A DNA stretch of 64,000 nt from Lachnospiraceae bacterium (GTDB taxonomy: Bacteria > Bacillota > Clostridia > Lachnospirales > Lachnospiraceae): positions 1 through 64,000 of the forward strand of contig CAJTDN010000008.1 in assembly GCA_910574865.1 (NCBI GenBank), written 5' to 3'. Every line of letters begins with the position of its first letter. Position 1 is the stretch's first letter. This document shows positions 46,077 through 54,366 of this stretch, piece after piece. Below the pieces are notes generated by a model. It was not told where the DNA came from. It was given only the letters and a program-made list of their open reading frames with translations, and ran no database searches. The position numbers and the translations under genes were made by a program.

Positions 46077-48029
46077 TTACAATCGTTCCTTAATCTCGCC
46101 GCTCCGATACGCCGCCAACAGCCGCTCTAAATCAGCTATCCGCTCGCGAAGCTCCACGCCGGCATCCGTATCGCCCACCAAATGCCGGTTTCTCAAACGA
46201 CTTACAATCATGCTCTCCGAATGGATGTCACTCTCCCTCTCGATTGCCGCCTCGGTGGACTCGAACGGCTCGTGGGCAATCAAAAGCAGGCCGTAGGAGT
46301 TATAAATCAGCGTGTACCCGGCGATTCCCGTCTCCTTTTGGTACGCCTTGGAAAACCCGCCGTCAATGATCATCAACTTGCCATTGCATTTGACCGGGCT
46401 CTCGCCGTTCTTTCGCTTCACCGGCACATGGCCGTTGATGATGTGCGACTCTTCCGGGTCGAGGCCAAACTCCCGCATGATGGAATAAATCACGTCCTTG
46501 TCTTCCAACAACTGGTAATACGGGTTCTTCTTCTCCGTGTGCGTCTCCTTCTCCGCCAGGAAATACCGCTCGAACGTCGCCATGCGGTCCTTGCCGAACA
46601 GCGGGGAATTCGGACTCAGCCAAATGTACCACATGATGTCCTTGCCGTCCTGCCGCTCCTTTTCATCAAGGGCAAAGAACCCTTTGCGCACGTAACGGTC
46701 CAACGCGTCATAAAGCGACTTCCCCTTGAACGTCTTCCCGAACAATGACACCTCACGAAGCGACCCGTCCTCATTGAGCGGCACGCATCCATGATAGAGG
46801 AGGTTTCCATTGTGCACCTTGTAAAGGCCGCCCTTTGACAAAAGGAAGCGCGTGTGCTCCTGCAGTTTGTCGCAACCCAAAAACGCCTTCTCCAGACGCT
46901 CCATCACCTCTTCTTCCTCCGGGGTCAGCGCGTACGGATCCGCCGGGTCGATGGTCGGGAAATTCTGGTCCAGCAAATTATACTCGATTCCATATAAAGT
47001 AATCGTGCCCCTCCCATAATCAATACGGTCGAACAGCATCCGATCTTCCATGCCGAAGCCCGGCTGGCGGCGAATCGTCCTTCCCTCCTCTTTCAACTGC
47101 AAAATCGTGATGGCCTTGTGCATCTGCTCGTTCATCTGCACTTCCGTGGACGTAAGCCGCTCCTGGCCCTTGAGCCGAAAACAAGTGCACGCATCGTCCG
47201 CGTAAGTGTGCATGGCGAACGTGGCCAGCGGAAGCAAATTGATCCCGTACCCGTCCTCCAAAATGTCCAGGTTGCCATAACGGGCGCACACGCGGATGAC
47301 GTTGGCGATGCAGGCGCGCTGTCCCGCCGCCGCCCCCATCCACACGACGTCGTGGTTACCCCACTGCACGTCCACGGAATGATAATTCATCAGCTTATCC
47401 ATGATGATGTGCGGCCCCGGCCCCCGGTCGTAAATGTCCCCGACGATGTGCAGGTGGTCAACGACAAGGCGTTGTATCAGCCGGGAAATGGCGGCGATGA
47501 AATGCTCCGCCCTGCCAATACGGATGATGGTATAAATAATTTCATTATAATAAGACTCCTTGTCGCTGATTTCCGCCTTCTCGGTAATCAGCTCCTCTAT
47601 CACGTAGGAAAAATCCGGCGGCAGCATCTTGCGCACCTTCGAGCGGGTATACTTGCTGGCCGCCCGCTTGCTCACCTCGATCAGCCGGTAGAGGTTGACC
47701 TTGTACCAGTCCTCCATGTTTTGCTCGGTCTTCTTAATCTCCTCCATCTTCTCCCGCGGATAATAAATCAACGTCGCCAATGAACGCTTGTCACGCTCGC
47801 TCAACGTGTTGCCAAACACGTCGTTGATTTTCCGCTTCACGGAACCGGAACCGTTTTTCAACACGTGGGAAAACGCCTCGTACTCTCCGTGGATGTCCGT
47901 GATGAAATGCTCCGTCCCTTTCGGAAGGTTCAAAATCGCCTGCATGTTGATGATTTCCGTGGAAGCCCTGGCTATCGACGGATACAAGTCCGACAGTCGC
48001 TCCAAATACCTGGTTTCTAACTCTTTCAA
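46077..48029 (-). CDS. fbp: Fructose-1,6-bisphosphatase, class III
   Basis: About 650 residues from a TTG at 48029 with AGGAGG 8 bases upstream (an ATG at 48062 lacks a site). Class III FBPases are Firmicute-type gluconeogenic enzymes with a calcineurin-like metallophosphatase fold. Metal-binding motifs are FITDIHGEYEAF, GDIYDRGPGPH and WGNHDVVWMG; INGHVPVK and IIDGGFSKAY near the C terminus are family-conserved. It removes the C1 phosphate of fructose 1,6-bisphosphate. The gene is followed by a lipoprotein gene and preceded by an intergenic repeat element that extends to the dapB stop. Confidence 0.96.
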   Translation of the reverse strand: MKELETRYLERLSDLYPSIARASTEIINMQAILNLPKGTEHFITDIHGEYEAFSHVLKNGSGSVKRKINDVFGNTLSERDKRSLATLIYYPREKMEEIKKTEQNMEDWYKVNLYRLIEVSKRAASKYTRSKVRKMLPPDFSYVIEELITEKAEISDKESYYNEIIYTIIRIGRAEHFIAAISRLIQRLVVDHLHIVGDIYDRGPGPHIIMDKLMNYHSVDVQWGNHDVVWMGAAAGQRACIANVIRVCARYGNLDILEDGYGINLLPLATFAMHTYADDACTCFRLKGQERLTSTEVQMNEQMHKAITILQLKEEGRTIRRQPGFGMEDRMLFDRIDYGRGTITLYGIEYNLLDQNFPTIDPADPYALTPEEEEVMERLEKAFLGCDKLQEHTRFLLSKGGLYKVHNGNLLYHGCVPLNEDGSLREVSLFGKTFKGKSLYDALDRYVRKGFFALDEKERQDGKDIMWYIWLSPNSPLFGKDRMATFERYFLAEKETHTEKKNPYYQLLEDKDVIYSIMREFGLDPEESHIINGHVPVKRKNGESPVKCNGKLMIIDGGFSKAYQKETGIAGYTLIYNSYGLLLIAHEPFESTEAAIERESDIHSESMIVSRLRNRHLVGDTDAGVELRERIADLERLLAAYRSGEIKERL

Positions 48030-48116
48030 ATCTCTTTCCTCCTGCCATGTGTGCCTCCCCATAAAATCAAGTGCTTTTTTATTGATTTTACAAGTTTTTT
48101 ATGATACCCCTATTTC

Positions 48117-48369
48117 AAGATGTTGGGGTCAAAACAAGTTTTGCCCCATGATACCCACGGATTACTCCGCACTACGTGCTCTCGTTGTCTCCGCTCCGCT
48201 ACGGTCGGCACTAAACGAACGTCCACTGGACGTTCGTTTAGTGCCCTAAAACACCTCAAATCCGCTCATTTTCCTACGGAAAATGGCTACTTTTCGGTGT
48301 TTTGCGCACTTCCAAAGTCATGCTTTTCCATGCAAGCATGGAACACATGACCTTTTGACCCTGGTATCA
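48117..48369. repeat. 250-bp structured intergenic repeat, copy A
   Basis: This element is nearly identical, in inverted orientation, to 55048-55297. It contains several stems: GGGTCAAAA/TTTTGCCCC at one end, AACGTCCACTGGACGTT in the middle, CATTTTCC/GGAAAATG and TTCCATGC/GCATGGAA. GGTATCA/TGATACC and GGGTCAAAA/TTTTGACCC also pair across its length. It fills the whole gap between fbp and dapB and ends 2 bases before the dapB stop codon. No open frame of note. A non-autonomous mobile element or a conserved structured RNA are both possible. Confidence 0.9.
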
Positions 48370-48371
48370 TT

Positions 48372-49130
48372 TCAAAACCGAATCACGTCCCCCATGTCGT
48401 ACATTCCGGCCGGCTTTCCCGCCAGAAACTTCGCCGCCTCCACGGCGCCCTTCCCGAACACGCCACGCGAATATGCCGTATGCTTGAACTCGATCACCTC
48501 GTCCGTGCCGGCAAAAATGACCTCGTGCTCTCCCACGATGGTGCCGCCGCGCACCGCCGAAATCCCGATTTCCTTGCCGTCCCGCTTCTGCCGCACCTGG
48601 CTTCTGTCATATACGTAGGTATATTCCCCGCCCAACGCCTCGTTGACGGAATCCGCCAGTGCCAACGCGGTGCCGCTCGGCGCGTCCAGCTTCTGGTTGT
48701 GATGACGCTCCACCAACTCGACGTCATACCCGGCCGGCCCCAGGACGCCCGCCGCGTTCTTAAGAAGCTTTAAGAGCAGGTTGATTCCCAGCGACATGTT
48801 GGCCGACTTCAAGATGGCCGTCTCCTTCGCCGCTTCCCTTATCTTGTCCAGCTGCCCCGGCGAATATCCGGTGGAACAAAGCACTGCCGGCACCTTCTTC
48901 CGCGCGCAATACACGAGAATCTCCTCCAATGCGCCCGCGTTGGAAAAATCAATCACCACGTCGGCCTCCACGTCACAGTCCCCGATGCGCGTAAAGACCG
49001 GATATTCATTGGCAATCCCGGTATACGTGTCCACGCCCGCCGCGATTTCCACCTGCGCGTCGTCTTTCGCGAGCCCGGTAATCATCCGCCCCATCTTCCC
49101 GTTACACCCGTTCAACAATATTTTAACCAT
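48372..49130 (-). CDS. dapB: 4-hydroxy-tetrahydrodipicolinate reductase
   Basis: A 252-residue enzyme of lysine and meso-diaminopimelate synthesis. NAD(P)-binding motif GCNGKMGRMI near residue 8, and the signature ELVERHHNQKLDAPSGTALALAD with catalytic His-His and Lys. C-terminal family motif FKHTAYSRGVFGKGAVEAAKFL. It supplies diaminopimelate for peptidoglycan. No other dap gene is adjacent. A 250-bp repeat begins immediately downstream of the stop, so its transcript runs into that element. Confidence 0.96.
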   Translation of the reverse strand: MVKILLNGCNGKMGRMITGLAKDDAQVEIAAGVDTYTGIANEYPVFTRIGDCDVEADVVIDFSNAGALEEILVYCARKKVPAVLCSTGYSPGQLDKIREAAKETAILKSANMSLGINLLLKLLKNAAGVLGPAGYDVELVERHHNQKLDAPSGTALALADSVNEALGGEYTYVYDRSQVRQKRDGKEIGISAVRGGTIVGEHEVIFAGTDEVIEFKHTAYSRGVFGKGAVEAAKFLAGKPAGMYDMGDVIRF

Positions 49131-49164
49131 GCCCTATTCCATCCTTTCCATTTTTGGCTAACAT

Positions 49165-49213
49165 AAAAAGGATACCACATTTGAGCGAAATCCTCAACCA
49201 ATGATATCCTTTT
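49165..49213 (-). terminator. Candidate terminator between the OB-fold gene and dapB
   Basis: Minus-strand AAAAGGATA pairs with TATCCTTTTT around an inner TTGAG/CTCAA stem and ends in five T. It is placed downstream of the OB-fold gene and about 35 bases before the dapB start, so it could also act as an attenuator for dapB. Confidence 0.5.
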
Positions 49214-49273
49214 AACAAAATTATTTTTCACGTTGCCCGCGAAACATAATCATTTTACTAATGGCACGCCAAA

Positions 49274-49903
49274 TTATCCTTCCAAGCACTCCAACTTGGA
49301 AACCGAAACTTCGTATGCGGTACGCGTCTCCGTCTCCAACTCCGATATCTTTTTCACATAATCCCTGCTCTGGATGCGCCCCAGCACCTGCACGTGCTCC
49401 CCGACCTCGAAGCCGGAAGCGTAACGGGCGTTCCTCCCCCAACAAATGCACGGGATGTAGTCGGATTTTCCGTAAGGGCGGTTGACCGCCAGCAGAAGAT
49501 CCGCGATTTCCCTCCCCAGCGGGGTCTTGCGATAGACGGGCTGCTTGCATATGTAGCCTTCCAACAGAATATAATTGGTCTTGGCCCCGTCCAGTTCCTC
49601 CTCGATAAATTCCAGTTCCCGCACGAACACGGACAGTACCAGGCGGTTCCGCTGCTCCTCATGGCGGTTGTACGAGCGGAACTGCCCCGAAACCATGATG
49701 AATTCTCCCGTGTAGTCCTGCGTCACGTCAATCAGCCTTTCCGAAACCGTAAGCGGGATACGGTCCTTGGAATTGCTCAGACGCCTTACCAAGACGTCCA
49801 TCACGTAGAACCCCTCCCCGAACACTTCATGGCTGTATGTAAGCGGTGACGCCACTTCTCCCATGATGGTTACCTGATTGTTCTCAATTACCTTATCTGA
49901 CAT
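49274..49903 (-). CDS. Single-stranded DNA-binding-like protein with two OB folds
   Basis: A 209-residue protein of two consecutive SSB-like OB domains (about 8-105 and 108-205). The second has the SSB-type pattern YICKQPVYRKTPLGREIADLLLAVNR...YIPCICWGRNARYASGFEVGEHVQVLGRIQSRDY; the first is more diverged (VTIMGEVASPLTYSHEVFGEGFYVMDVLVRRLS). No acidic C-terminal tip (DDDIPF type) is present, unlike replicative SSB. It is therefore a paralogue, perhaps acting in recombination or competence. GGGAG precedes the ATG. Confidence 0.82.
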   Translation of the reverse strand: MSDKVIENNQVTIMGEVASPLTYSHEVFGEGFYVMDVLVRRLSNSKDRIPLTVSERLIDVTQDYTGEFIMVSGQFRSYNRHEEQRNRLVLSVFVRELEFIEEELDGAKTNYILLEGYICKQPVYRKTPLGREIADLLLAVNRPYGKSDYIPCICWGRNARYASGFEVGEHVQVLGRIQSRDYVKKISELETETRTAYEVSVSKLECLEG

Positions 49904-50095
49904 GATTTGTTAACTCCCTTCTCTGCGTGGTATTTTTTGAGTCATTAGTAATTGTATGTATTATATAACCACCATAGAACCAATTTCACCAAAAACCGTT
50001 CGACATAATTTGCGCTCGGGATTTTATAATGCGGCATTTTGTCGAAAAAAAGACCAATCAGATGGTAAAAACCAACCCGACCGGCCTTTCAAAAA

Positions 50096-50356
50096 TTACA
50101 GAAGGGAAAACAACTCCTCACGCTCCCTCTTCGGAACTCCCATCGCATCCATGGACTGTTCCGCCGTCAATCCCATGCTATCCATGAGATTTTTTAGTGT
50201 CTCCAACAATGTATTGACCCATTCCTCCTTGCTTTTCTCCACCTTCAATCTCGCTCCCACGCATGCGTTCAACACGTCCGCCCTCTTCTGGTTGACCGCC
50301 TTTTTCGCCGCCCGCTCCGTCGTCTTGCCCATCATCTTTTGTAATCTTTCTCGCAC
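50096..50356 (-). CDS. Small protein of unknown function
   Basis: An 86-residue soluble, helix-rich protein. The C terminus (MDSMGLTAEQSMDAMGVPKREREELFSLL region) resembles tails seen on Rpn-type recombination-promoting nuclease families in Clostridia, but the nuclease core is absent. It may be a remnant of such a gene or an unrelated small protein. No clear operon partner. I cannot assign a role. Confidence 0.5.
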   Translation of the reverse strand: MRERLQKMMGKTTERAAKKAVNQKRADVLNACVGARLKVEKSKEEWVNTLLETLKNLMDSMGLTAEQSMDAMGVPKREREELFSLL

Positions 50357-50381
50357 GCCTGGCCCCTCCCGCCCTTTTATT

Positions 50382-50669
50382 TCACGCTTTCTTTTTTAAA
50401 ACCGTCATTATAAAATAATACACCACCGCTCCCGGAACCGTCCACATAATCAGTATCGCCTGGGGGAAAACGAAACGTAACACGCAAAACACCTTTTTCA
50501 AAAACATTTCTATCGGAGTATTCACGGTAAGGCAAATCTCCAGCAGCGCGACGCTCACGATTTGCACCACGACTAACACGATGCAAAAACATACGACACC
50601 CACTAGCAGGAATCCAGCTTCCGCACGCCCGCCCCTTCTTTCTGGCGAAACCTTTTTCCCGTTTATCAT
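50382..50669 (-). CDS. Possible small membrane protein
   Basis: A 95-residue frame with two or three hydrophobic segments (about 19-45 and 58-90), a plausible small membrane protein. No Shine-Dalgarno site precedes the ATG, and a promoter-like TTGTGA-N18-TATGAT overlaps it, so the real start may be internal or the gene may not be expressed. A second open frame over the same bases (50377-50685) looks like a shadow. Unknown function. Confidence 0.4.
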   Translation of the reverse strand: MINGKKVSPERRGGRAEAGFLLVGVVCFCIVLVVVQIVSVALLEICLTVNTPIEMFLKKVFCVLRFVFPQAILIMWTVPGAVVYYFIMTVLKKKA

Positions 50670-50699
50670 AGCATATTTTTTTCATTTGTCACAAGATGA

Positions 50700-50940
50700 C
50701 TCTCAACTCAACGATTTTGACCCTCAACTGTTACAATTCACGGCCTAACCGGCCGTGATTGTAACGACATCCAGCCATTCATAATTGCCTACGGCAATGG
50801 GCTGGATGCCCCATCGACCCCATTGCTTTATCGGACGGTGGCCGTGCGACGGTGCCGTGTGCCGGTGGCACACGTTTGGCACGGACCGGAGCGGGAGCGT
50901 AGAAGCGCACAGCCCCGTGAATAGTAACCCTCAACTGTCA
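50700..50940. repeat. Structured intergenic element with three hairpins
   Basis: Three strong stems stand in a row: 50730-50765 (GTTACAAT...CACGGCC with GGCCGTG...ATTGTAAC), 50768-50808 (CATCCAGCC/GGCTGGATG enclosing ATTGCC/GGCAAT) and 50853-50882 (GTGCC...GTGTGCC with GGCACAC...GGCAC). CCCTCAACTGT occurs as a direct repeat at 50721-50731 and 50928-50938, bracketing the stems, and a variant occurs at 50700. No gene. It looks like a small mobile or structured RNA element. Confidence 0.6.
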
Positions 50941-50955
50941 TTTTTCGTATTCTCT

Positions 50956-51546
50956 CTACTGCTCGTCCATCTGGAAAAGCCCCCTATATTCGTAAAACAG
51001 CTCCACGAGTTCGTCATGACTCAAATCCTCCCTGGATGCCATGTATGCGAAAAAGACATCGGACGCATCCGCTTCGGGATCCGATGCCTGCTTTTCAAAA
51101 TCATACACCATTCCCTGCACCGCCACCGCCATGTTGCCACAGGAATCATCCCATATGAAATTCCCCGTATAAATCGTCATAAAAGGCATCTCACCCGTGG
51201 TTTTATCAATCGTGCGCCTTTCTCCGTTAACAAGAGCCATATAGGTGTTCCCTGACAAGGATTGCGCGGTTCCCGCGTCCAATTTCAAGTCACAAATTTC
51301 CTCGCCCGTGGCATTGTCGTATATCTTTACCGAGCCTACCGGGAAATATCCCGCGTCCTTCCCATAACGGAAAAATAGAGGCTTGAAATGTACGAACCGC
51401 GCCTTCACCGTCACGTCCACCTTTTGCCCGTCCGTATCGCGAACCGTGGTAAAATCGGCAAAATGCGGCACCGGCATCGGGGCGAACATAACAAGGACGA
51501 CAACCACCGCCGCAACGCCCGCCAAAATCCATTTCTTCTTTCTCAT
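50956..51546 (-). CDS. Membrane-anchored or secreted protein of unknown function
   Basis: A 196-residue protein with a basic N terminus and one hydrophobic helix (6-25), then a mainly beta-rich extracytoplasmic domain and an acidic C-terminal helix (FFAYMASREDLSHDELVELFYEY). I recognise no family. AGGAGG lies 8 bases upstream of the ATG, and a perfect hairpin lies just before that. No conserved neighbours give a hint. Confidence 0.65.
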   Translation of the reverse strand: MRKKKWILAGVAAVVVVLVMFAPMPVPHFADFTTVRDTDGQKVDVTVKARFVHFKPLFFRYGKDAGYFPVGSVKIYDNATGEEICDLKLDAGTAQSLSGNTYMALVNGERRTIDKTTGEMPFMTIYTGNFIWDDSCGNMAVAVQGMVYDFEKQASDPEADASDVFFAYMASREDLSHDELVELFYEYRGLFQMDEQ

Positions 51547-51569
51547 AAATCATCCTCCTCGCAAACTAT

Positions 51570-51597
51570 CCCGGTGCCCACAAAAGTGGGCACCGGG
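51570..51597 (-). terminator. Perfect hairpin between two secreted-protein genes
   Basis: CCCGGTGCCCAC and GTGGGCACCGGG form a 12-base-pair stem with a 4-base loop, about 35 bases past the stop of the 51634-52656 gene and just before the Shine-Dalgarno site of the next gene. There is no U-tract on either side, so it may be a weak terminator, an mRNA-stabilising stem or a translational control element. Confidence 0.45.
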
Positions 51598-51633
51598 CAC
51601 TGCGGATACCATCACACGAAAACATCAAGTATC

Positions 51634-52656
51634 TCAGAAATTCTCTGAATGCGTGATTTTGACCGATCCACCATACGAATACTTTACAGCACCTACTGTA
51701 TCATATTGCGCGAAAGAATTCAAGAACCCTACTATAGCATATTGATTTTGCCATGTAGTATTTGAATAATTTCTAGAATATGACGTTTGGGAAGATTGTC
51801 TCTGTGGCACGCTCTTCATAGAATTTGTCGCCGAATCATAATAAGTCCCTGCCATAAAAGATGTGGATCTCACATACTCAACCGAAGAACCGTTAAACCA
51901 TCTTTGGTCATAACTATTCCAAACTTGCGTATACACTCTGGTCCAGTTTGTCGCTCCATGCAGATTTAACGTGGACGATTGCGCACTTCCAAAATTCGCG
52001 ACATTCAGACCACATATAGCCGCAACCGTCCCCAAATGCAACGGTCCGCTCAGAAAGTCAATATATGCATATATCGCAGTGTTCAAACAATTGTTAATCA
52101 GATTTCTCGATGCTGATTGCAATACATTTACAGAGGAAGATTTTGCCATCCTTCCATCATCTGCCGCAGTGACTGTAAGCCGCCTCAAACTATACGTCGT
52201 ACCGTTATATGTATAGTTGAATGAAGAGCCCGCGCTGGAGCGCGTCTGTGCATTTCCGCTCCCCTCTCCATTGGCATCTACAATAATGATGTAGGAATAT
52301 GCCGGATCCAGTCCAAGCTCTGTCAAATCCGTGTCAAGAGCACTCTGTACCGACTCGAATGTATTGCTGTTCACGCTATACGCCTCAAATCCCTCATCAT
52401 TTAACAAGGCAACCGTCTCGTCCTGGATGGATACCTTGTCCTCGTCAACCGATGCGGTAGATAACTGGAATTCTTGCGCGTTCACCGCGTCATGATAGTT
52501 ATCCAGGATTTCTTCCATACGTTGCTCCCGCTCACTCAATTGCACGGCCGCTGAAGCGTCCTCCGATGCTCGCGCATTTGCAACCATCCCCGTTGACAGT
52601 AACATCGCCGCTGATAAAACATAAGACAACAACCTTACATTTCTTTTTACCTTCAT
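51634..52656 (-). CDS. Secreted protein of unknown function
   Basis: A 340-residue exported protein: signal peptide (1-31, cleavage near ANARASE), an N-terminal helical region (about 35-110) with LSEREQRMEEILDNYHDAVN, and a long Ser/Asn/Thr/Tyr-rich beta-type region (about 130-340). No Cys-based or hydrolase motif identified. The gene lies in the accessory 50-55 kb region and is divergent from another secreted protein gene at 53303. It could be a surface protein or secreted effector, but nothing in the sequence proves that. Confidence 0.7.
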   Translation of the reverse strand: MKVKRNVRLLSYVLSAAMLLSTGMVANARASEDASAAVQLSEREQRMEEILDNYHDAVNAQEFQLSTASVDEDKVSIQDETVALLNDEGFEAYSVNSNTFESVQSALDTDLTELGLDPAYSYIIIVDANGEGSGNAQTRSSAGSSFNYTYNGTTYSLRRLTVTAADDGRMAKSSSVNVLQSASRNLINNCLNTAIYAYIDFLSGPLHLGTVAAICGLNVANFGSAQSSTLNLHGATNWTRVYTQVWNSYDQRWFNGSSVEYVRSTSFMAGTYYDSATNSMKSVPQRQSSQTSYSRNYSNTTWQNQYAIVGFLNSFAQYDTVGAVKYSYGGSVKITHSENF

Positions 52657-53302
52657 AATCGCTTTCTCCTTTTCTTTTTTGATTTGATTTCATCCTGAAC
52701 CGCTCCTAAATTTCCACAAGATCTCCGAAACCTCTCCAACGTGACTTTCACATTTCAACATTCTTGACCAAATGAACACTTGCGCCAAAACATCTGTCCC
52801 CATTCTTGTACCTTTTCGGATTCAACTTTCGCATGTCCGCTCCTCCCTTTCGGCAGAACCTTCTTCCTCGTCACCTACAAGTCATGTTCCTTCCTCGTTC
52901 TGGAAATGACTTCCGTCTTGTCGTTCCTGCCTTGCACCCCGACCATACCTCACCTTTCCCAAAAAGTCTAGCAACCAGACTTGGATTTTTATCCCGAATC
53001 ATGTTACACACCCCTATTTTAAGCCAATGTAACACAATCTGGGATAAAAATCCCAATCTGGTTGCTTTCCATTTTCCATGTCACGAGGTATAATCTACAC
53101 ATGCCAAGCGGATACAGGGAAGTGCAAGATGACCAAATCACTTGTAACTATGCATCTTACAGCCATGACCGCCTGGCATGGTACATGATGAAAGCGTCAA
53201 GAGGTCATGTCTTTCACTTTTGCAACACGAAGTCCATGGCAGGCATGACCTTCCGCGCTTTCTAACTTTCTTATTATTAAGAAGAGAGAGGAGAACATTC
53301 AA
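52657..53302. other. Divergent intergenic region with a long inverted repeat
   Basis: No convincing gene in 646 bases between two divergent secreted-protein genes. It holds an imperfect 39-base inverted repeat (arms 52970-53008 and 53028-53066). Further right, 53180-53265 contains AGGTCATG and CATGACC in inverted order, reminiscent of a stem in the 250-bp repeat. Small open frames across the inverted repeat are not supported by ribosome sites. Confidence 0.5.
52970..53066. repeat. Imperfect 39-bp inverted repeat
   Basis: AGCAACCAGA at 52970 pairs with TCTGGTTGCT at 53066, and GGATTTTTATCCC with GGGATAAAAATCC, ending in GTTACA/TGTAAC next to a 19-base centre. About ten of 39 positions mismatch. 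Each arm also contains a short palindrome. No T-run follows, and no gene crosses it. Confidence 0.7.
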
Positions 53303-53797
53303 ATGAAACAAATGAACCTGAGAAACCACGTAAGAAAAGTAGCGGCTCTTCTGGCTTGCACGACACTCATCCTTGTGCAGGCACTGCCCGTATCCGCCGC
53401 CGACCAGCAGAAGTCCCCGGAGTACGCCTCCTATGACATGGGCATCGGCGGAACCCAGACCTTCCATATTATAGACGAGGACGGGGAAGAGTCCGTCATC
53501 ACGGTGACCGAACTACCATCCACCAGCCGGGTGGCCAATGGGGCATATCAAATCGAACACACGAAACGCAACTTTTGGACAGCCGGGTTTAAAATCTCCG
53601 TATCGAACAACTGCATTACCTCCGCGTATGGGAAATACTATACAACACTCGGCGGGTCAATCAGTAACGATACACTTCAATTAGATAGTAATAAACAAGC
53701 TTCCTATAAATTCATTCAGCTCCTTAACGGGTTTCCTACAAACACCGGACTACGTTGTGTTATCACAAACGGAAAAATTAACATCTATACTCTTTGA
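53303..53797 (+). CDS. Secreted protein, possibly DUF5626-like
   Basis: A 164-residue exported protein with a signal peptide (about 1-33, cleavage after VSAA). The mature part begins with a GGTQTFHIIDEDGEES pattern followed by VITVTELPSTSRVANGAYQIEHTKRNFWTAGFKISVSNNCITSAYG-type strands, which resembles the DUF5626 family of small secreted clostridial proteins as I remember it; a profile search is needed to confirm. GAGGAG lies 9 bases before the ATG. A clear terminator follows. Its neighbours are a divergent secreted-protein gene and a convergent HTH gene. Confidence 0.72.
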   Translation: MKQMNLRNHVRKVAALLACTTLILVQALPVSAADQQKSPEYASYDMGIGGTQTFHIIDEDGEESVITVTELPSTSRVANGAYQIEHTKRNFWTAGFKISVSNNCITSAYGKYYTTLGGSISNDTLQLDSNKQASYKFIQLLNGFPTNTGLRCVITNGKINIYTL

Positions 53798-53806
53798 TTA
53801 CATAAA

Positions 53807-53857
53807 GGGCGTAAGTATTACAAGTTCATTTTCTCATAATACTTATGCCCTCTTTTT
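53807..53857 (+). terminator. Terminator of the 53303-53797 gene
   Basis: GGGCGTAAGTATTA pairs with TAATACTTATGCCC (one mismatch pair) across a 16-base loop and is followed by TCTTTTT, starting ten bases past the stop codon. Confidence 0.85.
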
Positions 53858-53863
53858 GCAAAA

Positions 53864-54352
53864 TCAAATCATCCAACTGTAAATCCGAACACATATGCCA
53901 TATATATCCATCAACATGCCAAAAATAATAACTCCATCAAGCCATATCGAATTCATCTTCCATTTTCGGCTAAAGATAAGTCCGCATATGCACACTCCAA
54001 TCCCGAATACCGGCATATACGCCCATAGCATTCCCATCACCGCCACCACAATCGCACTGGACAGCAAAATCTTGCGCAGTTTTCTTTCGTCATCCCAGAC
54101 TTTCGGTTTCTCTTCCGGCTCCTCATCTCCCCCCTCCAGCCCGAGCAAATACGCCATCGTGATATCATATTCTCTGCAAATCTCTATAAGATTTGCAAGC
54201 TCCGGCACCACCTTTTCTTTTTCCCACCTTGAAACCGTCTGGCGGGACACGCCTAATGAAGCACCGAACTTGTCTTGTGTAAGCTGATACTTTTCCCTTA
54301 TGGCCTTTATCCTCTGCCCGAATGTCTCCTCCGGGTTTTCCGTCCCGCCCAT
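53864..54352 (-). CDS. XRE-type HTH protein with C-terminal membrane segments
   Basis: A 162-residue protein: an N-terminal Cro/C1-type helix-turn-helix (about 11-68; LTQDKFGASLGVSRQTVSRWEKEKVVP), an acidic linker and two or three membrane helices (about 93-160). It is paralogous in layout to the gene upstream (54367-54981): both share the HTH, the linker and a FSRKW/LSRKWE stretch before the last helices. A membrane-tethered DNA-binding protein could sense envelope state. The two genes are 14 bases apart and probably form an operon. Confidence 0.85.
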   Translation of the reverse strand: MGGTENPEETFGQRIKAIREKYQLTQDKFGASLGVSRQTVSRWEKEKVVPELANLIEICREYDITMAYLLGLEGGDEEPEEKPKVWDDERKLRKILLSSAIVVAVMGMLWAYMPVFGIGVCICGLIFSRKWKMNSIWLDGVIIFGMLMDIYGICVRIYSWMI

Positions 54353-54366
54353 CTCTCATCCCCCCT

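Noticed and set aside
50377-50685. Second minus-strand frame over the small membrane protein
   Set aside because: The 50382-50669 frame has clean membrane segments, whereas this one is irregular; both lack strong start signals.
52871-53056. A 61-residue minus-strand frame in the divergent spacer
   Set aside because: It is largely made of the inverted repeat and has no ribosome site; I treat it as non-coding.
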